From the NCBI GenBank assembly GCA_030065095.1, contig JASJDP010000010.1, positions 17,749 to 81,748 on the forward strand: a DNA stretch of 64,000 nucleotides. The letters run 5' to 3'. The position numbers and the translations under genes were made by a program. The first letter of the stretch is position 1. Every line of letters begins with the position of its first letter. Below the pieces are notes generated by a model that saw only the letters and a program-made list of their open reading frames with translations, was not told where the DNA came from and searched no databases. The stretch is from Rhodobacter sp. (lineage in GTDB: Bacteria; Pseudomonadota; Alphaproteobacteria; Rhodobacterales; Rhodobacteraceae). Below, piece after piece: positions 42,425 to 52,323 of the stretch.

Positions 42425-43046
42425 CGGCCGCACAGTCCGGCAATAGCAGCGACACCGGTCTCACGCCGCAAGAAGTCGCCACCTTCCATACCATGTTCGC
42501 CCGCACGGAGCGGGTGGTGACCGTCTTCGCCCAGGGTGTGAACCAATCGACTAGCGGCACCGACAAGGTCAACGCGATTCTGAACTGCCATCTGGCGACG
42601 GGCCGCATCGGCAAGCCGGGCATGGGGCCGTTCAGCGTCACCGGCCAGCCCAACGCCATGGGCGGGCGCGAAGCCGGAGGGCTTGCGAACATGCTCGCCG
42701 CGCATCTCGACCTGGAGAACGCCGAGCACCGGGCGGCGGAGCGGAATTTCTGGACGGCACCCGAGATCCCCGACCGTCAGGGCCTGAGGGTCGTCGACAT
42801 GTTCCGCGCCGTGGGGGAGGGCCGGATCAAGGCGCTCTGGATCGCCTGCACCACTCCCGCGGTGTCAATGCCCGAGGCCGGTGCCGTGGCCGACGCCATC
42901 GCCGAATGCGACGCCACCGTGGTCAGCGACATCGCCGGTCACACCGATACAGCGCCGCCATCGGCGCGGGAAAAAGCTGCGGGTCCTGCAAGCCCGAAAT
43001 TGCCGCGTTGATCCACCGCTTCGCCATGCGCGAAGCCGCCGAATAG
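42424..43046 (+). pseudogene. nasA: nasA remnant (assimilatory nitrate reductase), two segments joined
   Basis: The first segment, in one frame, reads TGLTPQEVATFHTMFARTER, VVTVFAQGVNQSTSGTDKVN, ILNCHLATGRIGKPGMGPFS and VTGQPNAMGGREAGGLANML, ending near ATVVSDIAGHTDT. This is the middle of a molybdopterin nitrate reductase of the NasA type. In another frame, from about 42955, follows AAIGAGKSCGSCKPEIAALI and HRFAMREAAE to TAG 43046, the C-terminal BFD-like [2Fe-2S] end of NasA. The N-terminal [4Fe-4S] domain, much of the cofactor domain and the region between the two segments are missing. Not functional. Confidence 0.78.
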
Positions 43047-43357
43047 CGGGGACACGCCGATGCAATCCTGTCAAGCTCCCAACACTTAGCGCCACAATCC
43101 GGTCGGCGCACCGGTGGCTCTGCTCAAGTGTTTCAACCGATCGGCCGAGTGAAAGCGCAGGGATGCTCCGCATCTGTATTTGACACTGCATCTCCGCGAT
43201 TGCTGCAATCGATGCGGTGTCTCCGCCGAACTGAGCTGCATTGTGCGACAGCGCTTGACGATTCGGGGCTGCGGCGCCTAGCCTTTTGGTAAGGGGCGCT
43301 CCGCTACCGCCGGACAATCTGGCCGCACGCGCTCATTCTCGCGGCGAGGCGTTTGCG
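43047..43357 (+). other. Intergenic region upstream of the five-gene operon
   Basis: 311 bases with no gene. This gap must hold the operon promoter. No clear -35/-10 pair is visible. The ribosome site GCGAGGCG lies just before ATG 43358. Confidence 0.45.
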
Positions 43358-45592
43358 ATGGCTGCACTCGAGAAGCTCAATCCGGCACTCTATATCGCCT
43401 ATTCGGAATGGCGATCCACCGAAGCCGATGCCCATGGCGACGAAGCCACCAGCCTGACGCTGCGTTTCGAGGGCGATTTGGCAGCCATCGAAGCCCTCGG
43501 TTTCGAGACCATGGTCGTCGAGGGGGACACGGCCACCGGCATCCTGCGGTTTCGCGACATTTCCGCGGTGTCAGAGCATCCCGGGGTTCTCTCGCTCAGC
43601 ATAGGAACCGAGCCGCGCCTGCAACTCGACACGGCGGTCCACGACATCCGCGCGCGGGCAAGCGCAGCGACCAAGATCGGCTACGGTTCCAGCGATGATG
43701 GGCTCTGGCATGCGGGGCTCGATACGGCGAAATTGACGGCGCACCCCGACGCGACGGGCGACGGGGTGATCGTCGCAGTCATCGACACCGGTATCGACTT
43801 CGCTCATCCGGCCTTCATGAAGACCGTGACGTCCTCGGCGAAGACGACGCGCATCCTGCGTATCTGGGACCAAGGCCTGCGCCCCGCCTCGCTTGGCGAA
43901 TGCCCGAGCGCTTCGTTGCTGCGGTCCACGCGCACCTATGGGGTTGAGTTTCTTGACAACCCGGACGCTGCGCAACCGGCCAAAAAGGCGATCAACGCGG
44001 CCCTTGCCGGCACCACGACCATAAATCACCGCGACTGCGATGGTCACGGCACCCATGTCGCGTCCATTGCCGCCGGTCGGGTTCATTTGCAGGCGGGCAC
44101 CGACCGAGCGCGAATCGGCCAGGCCGACGACCGCTTCAATGGCGTGGCGCCGAAGGCCGACATCATTGCCGTGAAGTTCATCGACGTGGGGGACAATGTG
44201 CGGTTCCGCCGCTCCTCGGGCTTCGGCGCCAAGGTCGACGATGACACGCGGCTACGCGACGCGGTAATGTATTGCCTGCGCACCGCCCGCGCGCTCGGCA
44301 AGCCCGTCGTGATCAACATGAGCTTCGGCAGCCCGTTCGAGGCGGGCGACGGCCTGGACGCCTTCAGCCGGTGGCTCGACACCACAATAGACCCGTCACA
44401 CCCTGCCGCGCCGGTCAACGCGGATCGGTTCCCGAGCGGTGCCATTGTCGTCAGCGCGATCGGCAATGACGGCGATCCGGGCGAGCGGCTGACGGCAGAG
44501 ATAACGGTGCCGGCCGGCGGTCAGGTGACGGTTCCATTCGAGTTGAAGGACTCCCGGGGCGGGCAGAACACGCGGTGGCTGGAGTGTACCGACAAGCTCC
44601 ACAAACCAGCCGTGGGAGTGGCCTTTTGGTACGCCCGCACGGTTCCGCACACGGCGTTGACGGTGGCGCTGCGTCTGCCGCATCAGGCAGACTTTCTTCC
44701 GAGCGAGCGGCTTGGCATTGGCGGTCCGCGCCTCGACAGGGGGTTCATCGTCCGCGGAACGCCACGGCGGGCTGTCTTCGTTACCGGCAGCAACCGGCAC
44801 CATCGCGCCATCCTTTTCCACAGCGGGACCGAGGGGTCGATCAACCATCCGGACGGCGGAACCCTGCGCCGCCATGCGATCTTTCTGGATGTGCACCCAA
44901 AGGTCCGCAGCGGCGTGGTCAGCTACTTCAAGGGGATTTACGAGCTCCGCTTTTTCAATGCCGGGGCCGATGCGGTCACGCTGTTCACCATGTGCGCCGG
45001 CGATTTTTGGGCGGCAGGGAAGTTCGTGGATTTCCAGATCGCGCGCCACCTCATGGATGACCCTCCGCCTGCGGCGGGCGGTCCGGGGCTGCCGGCAGGC
45101 ATCGACGTCAAGAACGATTTTTCCGCCACCGATCCGCTCGGCCGCCACGCGATTTCGGTGTCATCGTATCGCGACAGCGACGGTCATATTGTGGCGTCCT
45201 CGTCGCGCGGCCCTCTGCGCGACTTCTCGCGGCCGCCGGGGTCGCTGGCACGGATCGGCAACAAGCCGGACATCGCGGCACCGGGCGACAGAATCACCGC
45301 CGCGAAGTCGTTTCACGAACAAAGCCTGATGCCGCCCAGAACCCGCACGCCCAAAGAGCAGGCCGGCAACCGGTTCCAGACGTTGGGCGGGACCAGCATG
45401 GCGGCGCCGATGGTGGCGGGCACCGTCGCGCTGCTTTTGGAAAAGGAAGCGGGTCTCAACACCACCCAGGTGCGCAGCCACCTGACGACGTCGCCCCGCG
45501 CAGCCGTCGATCCCTCCGTTAGCCCGGCGCGCGAACGGGCCTATGGCGCTGGCCGGTTGGACGCGCAGCAGAGCCACGATAACATACCATGA
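43358..45592 (+). CDS. Subtilisin-like (S8) serine protease, leaderless, first gene of a five-gene operon
   Basis: This 744-residue protein starts at ATG 43358 (MAALEKLNPALYIAY). The longer frame from 43286 is less likely. The S8 triad is complete: Asp143 in VAVIDTGIDFAHP, His230 in DCDGHGTHVAS and Ser680 in GGTSMAAPMVAGT. AIGNDG supplies the oxyanion Asn. Between His and Ser lie about 450 residues, more than in plain subtilisins. They include a jelly-roll-like insertion (PAGGQVTVPFELKDSRGGQN onward), as in CspB/Csp-type S8 proteins. Residues 1-110 look like a short inhibitor-like prodomain with DISAVSEHPGVLSLSIG. No signal peptide or membrane helix was seen, so the protease probably acts in the cytoplasm or on partners in its operon. 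Confidence 0.85.
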   Translation: MAALEKLNPALYIAYSEWRSTEADAHGDEATSLTLRFEGDLAAIEALGFETMVVEGDTATGILRFRDISAVSEHPGVLSLSIGTEPRLQLDTAVHDIRARASAATKIGYGSSDDGLWHAGLDTAKLTAHPDATGDGVIVAVIDTGIDFAHPAFMKTVTSSAKTTRILRIWDQGLRPASLGECPSASLLRSTRTYGVEFLDNPDAAQPAKKAINAALAGTTTINHRDCDGHGTHVASIAAGRVHLQAGTDRARIGQADDRFNGVAPKADIIAVKFIDVGDNVRFRRSSGFGAKVDDDTRLRDAVMYCLRTARALGKPVVINMSFGSPFEAGDGLDAFSRWLDTTIDPSHPAAPVNADRFPSGAIVVSAIGNDGDPGERLTAEITVPAGGQVTVPFELKDSRGGQNTRWLECTDKLHKPAVGVAFWYARTVPHTALTVALRLPHQADFLPSERLGIGGPRLDRGFIVRGTPRRAVFVTGSNRHHRAILFHSGTEGSINHPDGGTLRRHAIFLDVHPKVRSGVVSYFKGIYELRFFNAGADAVTLFTMCAGDFWAAGKFVDFQIARHLMDDPPPAAGGPGLPAGIDVKNDFSATDPLGRHAISVSSYRDSDGHIVASSSRGPLRDFSRPPGSLARIGNKPDIAAPGDRITAAKSFHEQSLMPPRTRTPKEQAGNRFQTLGGTSMAAPMVAGTVALLLEKEAGLNTTQVRSHLTTSPRAAVDPSVSPARERAYGAGRLDAQQSHDNIP

Positions 45593-45604
45593 CAGGGGGC
45601 AAGG

Positions 45605-48600
45605 GTGGCCGGTGAAGAGGTCTATATAGCACGGTTCGGCGCATGGGCGGCGCGCGCCCTGGCCATCGCGACCGATCTCTATGACGGATTGGACACAGAT
45701 GATCTGGGCTTCGCGATCCCAGAGGCGGTCGCTGCGGATGGTGCAGTTGTAGCCGCTGGCCGGGCGATCGACGATGCCGCAGAGCAGTTGGAAGGCGCGG
45801 CGGCGGATCTTGAAACCGCCGTCACGGGCGGAAATGAGGCAGAGGTGGCATCCACGCTTCTGGCGCTTGTCGCCGCGCTGATCCTCTTCGTCGATGCGCT
45901 AAAATCCTTCGTTGTGCAGCTACGGACCTTGTCGGGCACGCTCGCTGGCGCGGAACGGGCCGCCTACGACGCGTTCATCGAAACGCTGCCCGGCCGCACC
46001 ATCGAGCATGTGGCGGCAACGGTTTTGTCCAACGAGTTGCCGCGCCTTGGCTTTCTGCTCCGTCTGTTGGGGCTCATGGAAGTCACGGTTGTTCCGGAAG
46101 ACCCGGCCACCGGCCGCCCAAGCCATGTACGCCGCAGCCTGCATCTCGGCCGGATCAAGGATCTCGTCTCTGATCCGGCCGCGCATTTCACCACTGTCTA
46201 CGGATGGGGTACCGACGGTTTCGATCCGTACCCGATCTTCGATGCGGTGACGGGTTTTTACCGTGGGCAGACAGCCATAGAAGCCGGTCGGATAGGAAAC
46301 GATGCATTCCTAAAGTACCGCCCTTGGCGGCTGGAACGCGACAGCACAGCGATGCCGCCGGGCCTGTTGCTCGACATCTCGGCAGATGCCAGCCTGGAGG
46401 CCAGCGAGCGTGTGCCGATTGACGCAAACTGGGGCACGGCGTTCGACGCCGAGCTGAAGCTGGCCGGCGGGGTGCGCGTCCGCCTGCGCCCGCCTTTCGA
46501 TCTCACGCTCGAACCCAAGACCGGCACGGCGAGCGGCGCGGCATCGGTCACCGTCGACCGCAATCCAGATTCGGCTCCGGTCACGATCATCGGCGGCAAT
46601 GATCTGGTCGGCTTGACCGCCAAGAACATCGGGATCAGCGCCGAACTGACCGTCGGCGCCAGCACCAGCGGCGCTGTCAGCATTGACCCGGGCATCCTCG
46701 CCCAACTGGAAGGGCTGACGCTTTCGCTGGGCTCCGAGAATTCCGACAGCTTCCTCGCGTCGCTCTTGGCCGATGCCGATATCGAGGGCCAATTCGATCT
46801 CGGCCTGGGCTGGACGCTTTCAGGCGGTCTGACCGTGCGCGCGGCTGGCGGGCTCGAAATCGCGATCCCGATGCACCAGGACCTTGGCGTCGCCCGGTTC
46901 GAGACGCTCTACCTCATCCTGAAAATCCGCGACGATGGCTCTTTCGGCCTGGAAACCTCGGCCAGCATCACGGGAACGCTCGGCCCCCTGTCGGCCAGTG
47001 TCGAGCGCATCGGCGTCGAAGTGCGCCTCGCCTTCAGCGACAGCGGCGACGCCACATTCGGCCCGCTTGAGCTTTCCCTTGCCTTCAAACCGCCAAACGG
47101 TGTCGGCCTTGCGCTCGACGCGGGCGTGGTGAAGGGGGGCGGCTATCTCTATCTCGACTATGAGAAGGGGGAATACGCCGGCGCGCTGGAGCTTGTTTTC
47201 TCGGGCTTTCTCGAGGTCAAGGCCATCGGCCTCATAACCACCCGCATGCCCGACGGGTCCGACGGCTTCTCGCTGCTGATCATCATCACGGCAGAATTCG
47301 GCACGCCGATCCAGCTTGGTTTCGGCTTCACACTGATCGGCGTTGGCGGGCTTTTGGGCTTGAACCGGACAATGCGGCTGGAAGACCTGGCCGAGGGCGT
47401 GCGCACCGGCGCCATTCAGTCCATCATGTTCCCAAACGACGTTGTCGCCAACGCACCGCGGATCATATCTGACATGCGGCGTTTTTTTCCGCCCGAGCAG
47501 GGCACCTTCCTGATCGGACCGATGGCAAAGATCGGCTGGGGGACGCCGACGCTGATTTCCGCATCGCTTGGCGTGATCGTCGAGGTGCCGCCGGGCAACA
47601 TCGCGATCCTCGGTGTGCTGAAATGCGCGCTGCCGGACGAGGATACTCCGCTTCTTCTGTTGCAGATCAAGTTCATCGGCGCACTAGAGGTCGACAAGAG
47701 CCGGTTGTGGTTCTTCGCGTCCCTCTACGAAAGCCGGGTCCTGTTCATCACGCTCGACGGCGAAATGGGGCTGCTGATCGCCTGGGGGTCGCAGTCGAAC
47801 TTTGTGCTGTCGGTGGGCGGCTTCCACCCGCGCTTCACCGCGCCGGCACTGCCCTTCCCGCAGCCACGGCGGATCGCGATCTCGATCCTGAACGAAAGCT
47901 TCGCGCGGATCCGGGTTGAGGGGTATTTCGCGGTCACCTCCAACACCGCGCAGTTCGGCGCCCGGGTCGAGATCTTTTTCGGGGTGGATGCATTCTCGAT
48001 CGACGGGCATATCGGTTTCGACGCGCTGTTCCAGTTCTCGCCCTTCTATTTCATCATCACCTTTTCGGCCTCGGTATCGGTCAAGGTGTTCGGCGCGGGG
48101 CTGTTCAGCGTTCGCATCCGCGGCGAGTTGGAAGGGACCTCGCCATGGCATGTGGAAGGCGAGGGCTCGATCTCGATCCTGTTCTGGGACATCGACGTTC
48201 CCTTCTCGCATACCTGGGGCGACAGCGCAGACACCGTCCTGCCCGAGATCGCCGCGTTGCCGATCCTGAAGGCAGAGCTGGAAAAGGATGCAAACTGGCA
48301 GGCGCTGCCACCGCCCGGCGCCAGCCTTTCGGTCAGCCTGCGCGCAATCGAGCCCGAGGCCGAGCTCGTGTTGCATCCGGTCGGCGCGTTGCGCATCACA
48401 CAGCGTGCGCTGCCGCTCGAACTCAGTATCGAAAAGGTCGGCAACCAATCCGTCTCGGACGTCACACGCCTGGCGCTGGATTTCTCTGCTGCGGGTCTGA
48501 CTGAAACCGGCAAGGTCCGAGAACCCTTCGCGACGGCCCAGTTCCGCGACCTCAACGCCGATGCCCGCCTGTCAGCTCCAGGATACGAGGATCAGGTGGC

Positions 48601-49003
48601 CGGATCGGATATCTCGGTCGACGGCAGCGACACACGCACCAGCCATGCGGTAAAGCGCACCGTCTTCCACGAGCTGATCACCATCGACAGCAATTACAAA
48701 GAGCATATCCAGCTCTTTTTTGTCGTGCTGATCGACTGGTTCGCTCAGATGCTTGGCAGCAACGCGACCGCGCGCTCGCTCAAGGCGCAGGCCGTGCGGC
48801 GGCGTCTCGACCCGTTCGACGAAAAGATCGCGACGCGCCCGCCCGGCTTCGTCGTGGCCGGTCTGGCCGACAACGTGGCACTGGACGGCGGTGTCTTCGT
48901 CACCCAGTCCGACGCCCAGGATGCCCTGAAGGTGGCGCTTGCCAAAGAGCCTTCGGCGGGCCTGCACGTCATCCCCGAGGCGGAGGCGAGGATGGCGGCA
49001 TGA
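45605..49003 (+). CDS. DUF6603-like beta-rich large protein (operon gene 2)
   Basis: This 1132-residue protein starts at GTG 45605, behind a G-rich site, 12 nt after the protease gene. Residues 1-150 are helical, with a hydrophobic stretch near 85-107. From about 300 to 950 alternating hydrophobic and polar residues predict very long beta-sheet (TLGPLSASVERIGVEVRLAF, FTLIGVGGLLGLNRTMRLED, NFVLSVGGFHPRFTAPALPF, FSIDGHIGFDALFQFSPFYF). The GxGGLxGLNR and FPP-x-QGxFLIGPMAKIGWG features suggest the DUF6603 family. The C-terminal 180 residues are mixed. No signal peptide was found. I infer an elongated beta structure, possibly a groove or shell. Its ATGA end overlaps the next gene. Function unknown. 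Confidence 0.75.
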   Translation: MAGEEVYIARFGAWAARALAIATDLYDGLDTDDLGFAIPEAVAADGAVVAAGRAIDDAAEQLEGAAADLETAVTGGNEAEVASTLLALVAALILFVDALKSFVVQLRTLSGTLAGAERAAYDAFIETLPGRTIEHVAATVLSNELPRLGFLLRLLGLMEVTVVPEDPATGRPSHVRRSLHLGRIKDLVSDPAAHFTTVYGWGTDGFDPYPIFDAVTGFYRGQTAIEAGRIGNDAFLKYRPWRLERDSTAMPPGLLLDISADASLEASERVPIDANWGTAFDAELKLAGGVRVRLRPPFDLTLEPKTGTASGAASVTVDRNPDSAPVTIIGGNDLVGLTAKNIGISAELTVGASTSGAVSIDPGILAQLEGLTLSLGSENSDSFLASLLADADIEGQFDLGLGWTLSGGLTVRAAGGLEIAIPMHQDLGVARFETLYLILKIRDDGSFGLETSASITGTLGPLSASVERIGVEVRLAFSDSGDATFGPLELSLAFKPPNGVGLALDAGVVKGGGYLYLDYEKGEYAGALELVFSGFLEVKAIGLITTRMPDGSDGFSLLIIITAEFGTPIQLGFGFTLIGVGGLLGLNRTMRLEDLAEGVRTGAIQSIMFPNDVVANAPRIISDMRRFFPPEQGTFLIGPMAKIGWGTPTLISASLGVIVEVPPGNIAILGVLKCALPDEDTPLLLLQIKFIGALEVDKSRLWFFASLYESRVLFITLDGEMGLLIAWGSQSNFVLSVGGFHPRFTAPALPFPQPRRIAISILNESFARIRVEGYFAVTSNTAQFGARVEIFFGVDAFSIDGHIGFDALFQFSPFYFIITFSASVSVKVFGAGLFSVRIRGELEGTSPWHVEGEGSISILFWDIDVPFSHTWGDSADTVLPEIAALPILKAELEKDANWQALPPPGASLSVSLRAIEPEAELVLHPVGALRITQRALPLELSIEKVGNQSVSDVTRLALDFSAAGLTETGKVREPFATAQFRDLNADARLSAPGYEDQVAGSDISVDGSDTRTSHAVKRTVFHELITIDSNYKEHIQLFFVVLIDWFAQMLGSNATARSLKAQAVRRRLDPFDEKIATRPPGFVVAGLADNVALDGGVFVTQSDAQDALKVALAKEPSAGLHVIPEAEARMAA

Positions 49004-52000
49004 GCGATCCCATCGGTACCTACACGTTCCTGCCCTGGGTACGGCGCGGCATCGCCAACCGCATTGCCGGTGTTTCGCCGGCGGGCCGGGCCACGTTCAA
49101 CGTTCGGATCGGGATCGAAGGCGCGGCCAAGAACGGCGGAACCGCGGCCGACAGCGTTACGCGCGCGGTTCAAATGTTCGGCCCCGGCGACATTGTCGGC
49201 ATCGAGCCCGAACAGATCAGCCGTATGGAGCCTGAGAACTGGGTGACCAATTTCGAGCCCAACTATCTGGCGGCCATAGAGTTTTACGACGAAGATTTCC
49301 TGTGGCGGTATTCGCCGGCCGCACCTGCGGGGCGTCGGCTGCTGCCCTGGCTTGCGCTGGTTGTGTTAGAGGAGAGCGAATTCAAGGAGGGCGCGGGTAT
49401 CGCCGGCCGGCCGCTGCCCTTCGTCGAGTTGACTGCCGATTTCGATGACGTCTTCAGCAAGCCGGAGGATACCTGGGCTTGGGGGCATGCCCAATTCAAC
49501 GCGGCGTTTTCTGCCAAGGTGATGGAAACCGATTCCGAACTGGCCTCGGCCAAGGCAGATGACGCAATTCAGACCGAACCCGATGTCGGGTGCTGCCGTC
49601 TGCTCTGCCCGCGCAAGCTGAAGCCAAAGACAAGCTATCACGCGTTTCTGGTCCCGGCCTTCGAAAGCGGGCGGCTTTCCGGGCTTGGCCTGGATCCGAA
49701 TCCGGTCTTTGAGCATGTGGCCAACGGGTTGACTGCGACCAGTTCGGCCTGGGGCGCCTATGCCACCGCGGCCAACCGGCCCGAACCAGGCGCGTTCCCG
49801 ATCTATCACCGCTGGACATTCCGCACCGCCGACAGGGGCGATTTCGAGAGCCTGGTGCGCCTTCTCAGGCCACAGGTCGTAGATTCCCGTGTCGGCCACC
49901 GCGACATGGATGTCAGCGATCCCGCCCCAAACATCGAGGGGATCGAGACGGCCCTGCTGGGCCGGATCTTGCGGCTTGGCGGGGCACTGAAGGCGCCCTT
50001 CAAGACGCTCGACGCAGATGAGAAAACGGCGTTCCTGGACAGTGAGAACTGGGCTTCGCCCTACCCTCACAGGTTCCAGCGCCAGCTTGCCGCGTTCGTC
50101 AACCTCGCTGACAGCTATCAGCGGGACGGCGCGGGCGCCAACGCCGATGAGGCGTTGAGCCCGTCTGTACAGGATGATCCCCTGCCGCTTGTCACGCCGC
50201 CGCTTTACGGACGCTGGCATGCGATGTCCGAGCGGCTGCTCACCGGTCCGGCCGGCAACCCGGTGGCAAACGATCAGAACTGGGTGCACGACCTGAACCT
50301 CGACCCGCGCTGGCGTGTCGCCGCTGGGTTTGGGACCAAGGTGATCCAGCAGAACCAGGAGGCGTATATGGAAGCCGCCTGGGACCAAATCGGCGACGTG
50401 CTGGAGGCGAACCGACGCATCCGCGCGGCGCAACTGGCCGAGGTGGCGGGGCACCGCTTTCACCAGATGCTTGAAAGGGCCGCGGCGCGGTCGACGGCGG
50501 GCGCGGTCATGTTGTCCGCGCCGCTATCCGCGCGGGTGATCTCGCAGGGCGTGACACTGCGCCATGCGATCGCGCAAAGCCCGGCGGGCGTGGCGCTCAC
50601 TTCGGTGGCCATGCGGCGCGCTGTTCGGCCGCGGAGCAAGGCCACAATCCGTCTTGGTCTCAACGATCCGCCAACCCGTATGCAGATCGTGGCCCGTGCC
50701 CACGCAGACGAGATCACCGCCGCGCCGGACCAACCCACGCCCGAGCGGCTGCTGACCCCCGACGCCATGGCGCAGGCAGCCGGGGCGCGGAATCCGCGGG
50801 CGGCGGCGATCGGGCGCTGGATCCGCGCCAACCCGATATTGGCGGCCCTGATCCTGCTTGCGCTGATCCTTCTGTCGCTCATCGCCCTGCCCGGCACGCC
50901 CGGCCTCGTTGCGGCGCTGGCACTTGTCGGCGGTGCCGCGGCGCTTTGGCGCGGCACCGCGAATGCGGTCGCACAAGTGAACTTCGCCCACACCCTCAGC
51001 GAGACCGGGCAGACGCCGGATGCTGTCTCTGCCCTGCCCGGTGCGCACAACTTCGTCTTGATCCCGGATGCGGACCCGATGGCGAGTACCGCCCTGCCAC
51101 CCGGCGGCGGGGGCGCCGACAGCGTGGAAGCCGCGCGTTTCAAGGAAGCACTTGGTGACCAGTACCGCGTCATCGAGGCAAGCCGCGCGTTGGCGGAGCG
51201 GCCCGCGCCGCGCCGGCTGAACCTGGCGTCCGCAACGCGCGACATGCTCGCCGCGGTCGATCCCCGGGTCACGGTGCCCCGCTGGACGCTATCGGGCCTC
51301 TCGCTGCCAGGCCGGATTCGCGATCAGATGGGCGATGATTTCGTTGAGGCGATGGCCTATCCCGAGTTTGACACGCCCATGTACGAGCCGCTGGCCCGCG
51401 CCGGCGACGATCTGTTCGTGCCGAACTTGCATCTGGTTCCGCCCGATAGCGTGACCCTGCTTGAGACCAACCAGAAGTTTATCGAGGCCTACATGGTCGG
51501 CCTGAACCACGAATTCGCCCGAGAATTGCTGTGGCGCGAATACCCGACCGACCAGCGTGGCAGCTATTTCCGACAGTTCTGGGACGTGCGCAAAAAGATC
51601 GCGCAGGCCGCCGACAAGGCCGCAGCGCGCGAGCGGCTGAAGGACATCAAGCCCATCCATCGCTGGCCGTCCGACAACGATCTTGGCGACAACGACAACC
51701 GAGAAGTCGGCCAGGTCGCCGAGGAGGAGTTGGTTCTGGTCATCCGCGGCGAGCTTCTGAAGAAGTACCCGAATACGGTGATCAGCGCCCAGCCAGCGGC
51801 CTGGCAGCTCGAGAACGGCAAGCCGAACAAGGCCGTGGAGCGGGTCTTCGATACCTCGGCCGAACCGATCGCACCGCTGTATGAGGCGCGCGTCGCACCC
51901 GACATCTATTTCTTCGGCTTCGATCTGACGGCCGAGGAGGCGCGCGGCGACGACACCGTGGACGACCGGCCCGGTTGGTTCTTCCGCATTGAGGAGGTGG

Positions 52001-52323
52001 CCGGTGACGCCCGGTTCGGTTTCGACATCGCGCGACAGGATCCAAGTATCAACGTCTGGAACGATCTGGCCTGGCAGGACGTGTTCCCGGGGCTCGCCGA
52101 CGGCGACCCGCTGGACGCATCGTCCATCGCCGCCCGGACGCTGACCGAGCCCAATCTGACGACACAGCCTGAAAAGCACGCGCAGTGGGGCCGTGACCAA
52201 CACGTGCCGCTGAATGGAAATCTGAGCGCGGCTGAATTGGCCTATATTTCCCTCCAGACACCGGTGATCATGGCCGTGCACGCCGCGGAACTGTTACCCG
52301 ACCAAGAGGCGAGCAATGGCTGA
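49000..52323 (+). CDS. Large protein of unknown function with central hydrophobic hairpin (operon gene 3)
   Basis: This 1107-residue protein's ATG 49000 overlaps the previous stop. The N-terminal half (MSDPIGTYTFLPWVRRGIAN; FEPNYLAAIEFYDEDFLWRY; RRLLPWLALVVLEESEF) is globular and unfamiliar. Residues about 605-650 carry two hydrophobic segments (ANPILAALILLALILLSLIA and GLVAALALVGGAAALW) with a Gly-Thr-Pro-Gly turn, a likely membrane hairpin. The C-terminal third has a distinctive highly polar and aromatic block (PPDSVTLLETNQKFIEAYMV, GLNHEFARELLWREYPTDQR, GSYFRQFWDVRKK) and LAWQDVFPGL near the end. I do not know the family function. The stop shares 8 nt with the next start (ATGGCTGA). Confidence 0.75.
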   Translation: MSDPIGTYTFLPWVRRGIANRIAGVSPAGRATFNVRIGIEGAAKNGGTAADSVTRAVQMFGPGDIVGIEPEQISRMEPENWVTNFEPNYLAAIEFYDEDFLWRYSPAAPAGRRLLPWLALVVLEESEFKEGAGIAGRPLPFVELTADFDDVFSKPEDTWAWGHAQFNAAFSAKVMETDSELASAKADDAIQTEPDVGCCRLLCPRKLKPKTSYHAFLVPAFESGRLSGLGLDPNPVFEHVANGLTATSSAWGAYATAANRPEPGAFPIYHRWTFRTADRGDFESLVRLLRPQVVDSRVGHRDMDVSDPAPNIEGIETALLGRILRLGGALKAPFKTLDADEKTAFLDSENWASPYPHRFQRQLAAFVNLADSYQRDGAGANADEALSPSVQDDPLPLVTPPLYGRWHAMSERLLTGPAGNPVANDQNWVHDLNLDPRWRVAAGFGTKVIQQNQEAYMEAAWDQIGDVLEANRRIRAAQLAEVAGHRFHQMLERAAARSTAGAVMLSAPLSARVISQGVTLRHAIAQSPAGVALTSVAMRRAVRPRSKATIRLGLNDPPTRMQIVARAHADEITAAPDQPTPERLLTPDAMAQAAGARNPRAAAIGRWIRANPILAALILLALILLSLIALPGTPGLVAALALVGGAAALWRGTANAVAQVNFAHTLSETGQTPDAVSALPGAHNFVLIPDADPMASTALPPGGGGADSVEAARFKEALGDQYRVIEASRALAERPAPRRLNLASATRDMLAAVDPRVTVPRWTLSGLSLPGRIRDQMGDDFVEAMAYPEFDTPMYEPLARAGDDLFVPNLHLVPPDSVTLLETNQKFIEAYMVGLNHEFARELLWREYPTDQRGSYFRQFWDVRKKIAQAADKAAARERLKDIKPIHRWPSDNDLGDNDNREVGQVAEEELVLVIRGELLKKYPNTVISAQPAAWQLENGKPNKAVERVFDTSAEPIAPLYEARVAPDIYFFGFDLTAEEARGDDTVDDRPGWFFRIEEVAGDARFGFDIARQDPSINVWNDLAWQDVFPGLADGDPLDASSIAARTLTEPNLTTQPEKHAQWGRDQHVPLNGNLSAAELAYISLQTPVIMAVHAAELLPDQEASNG

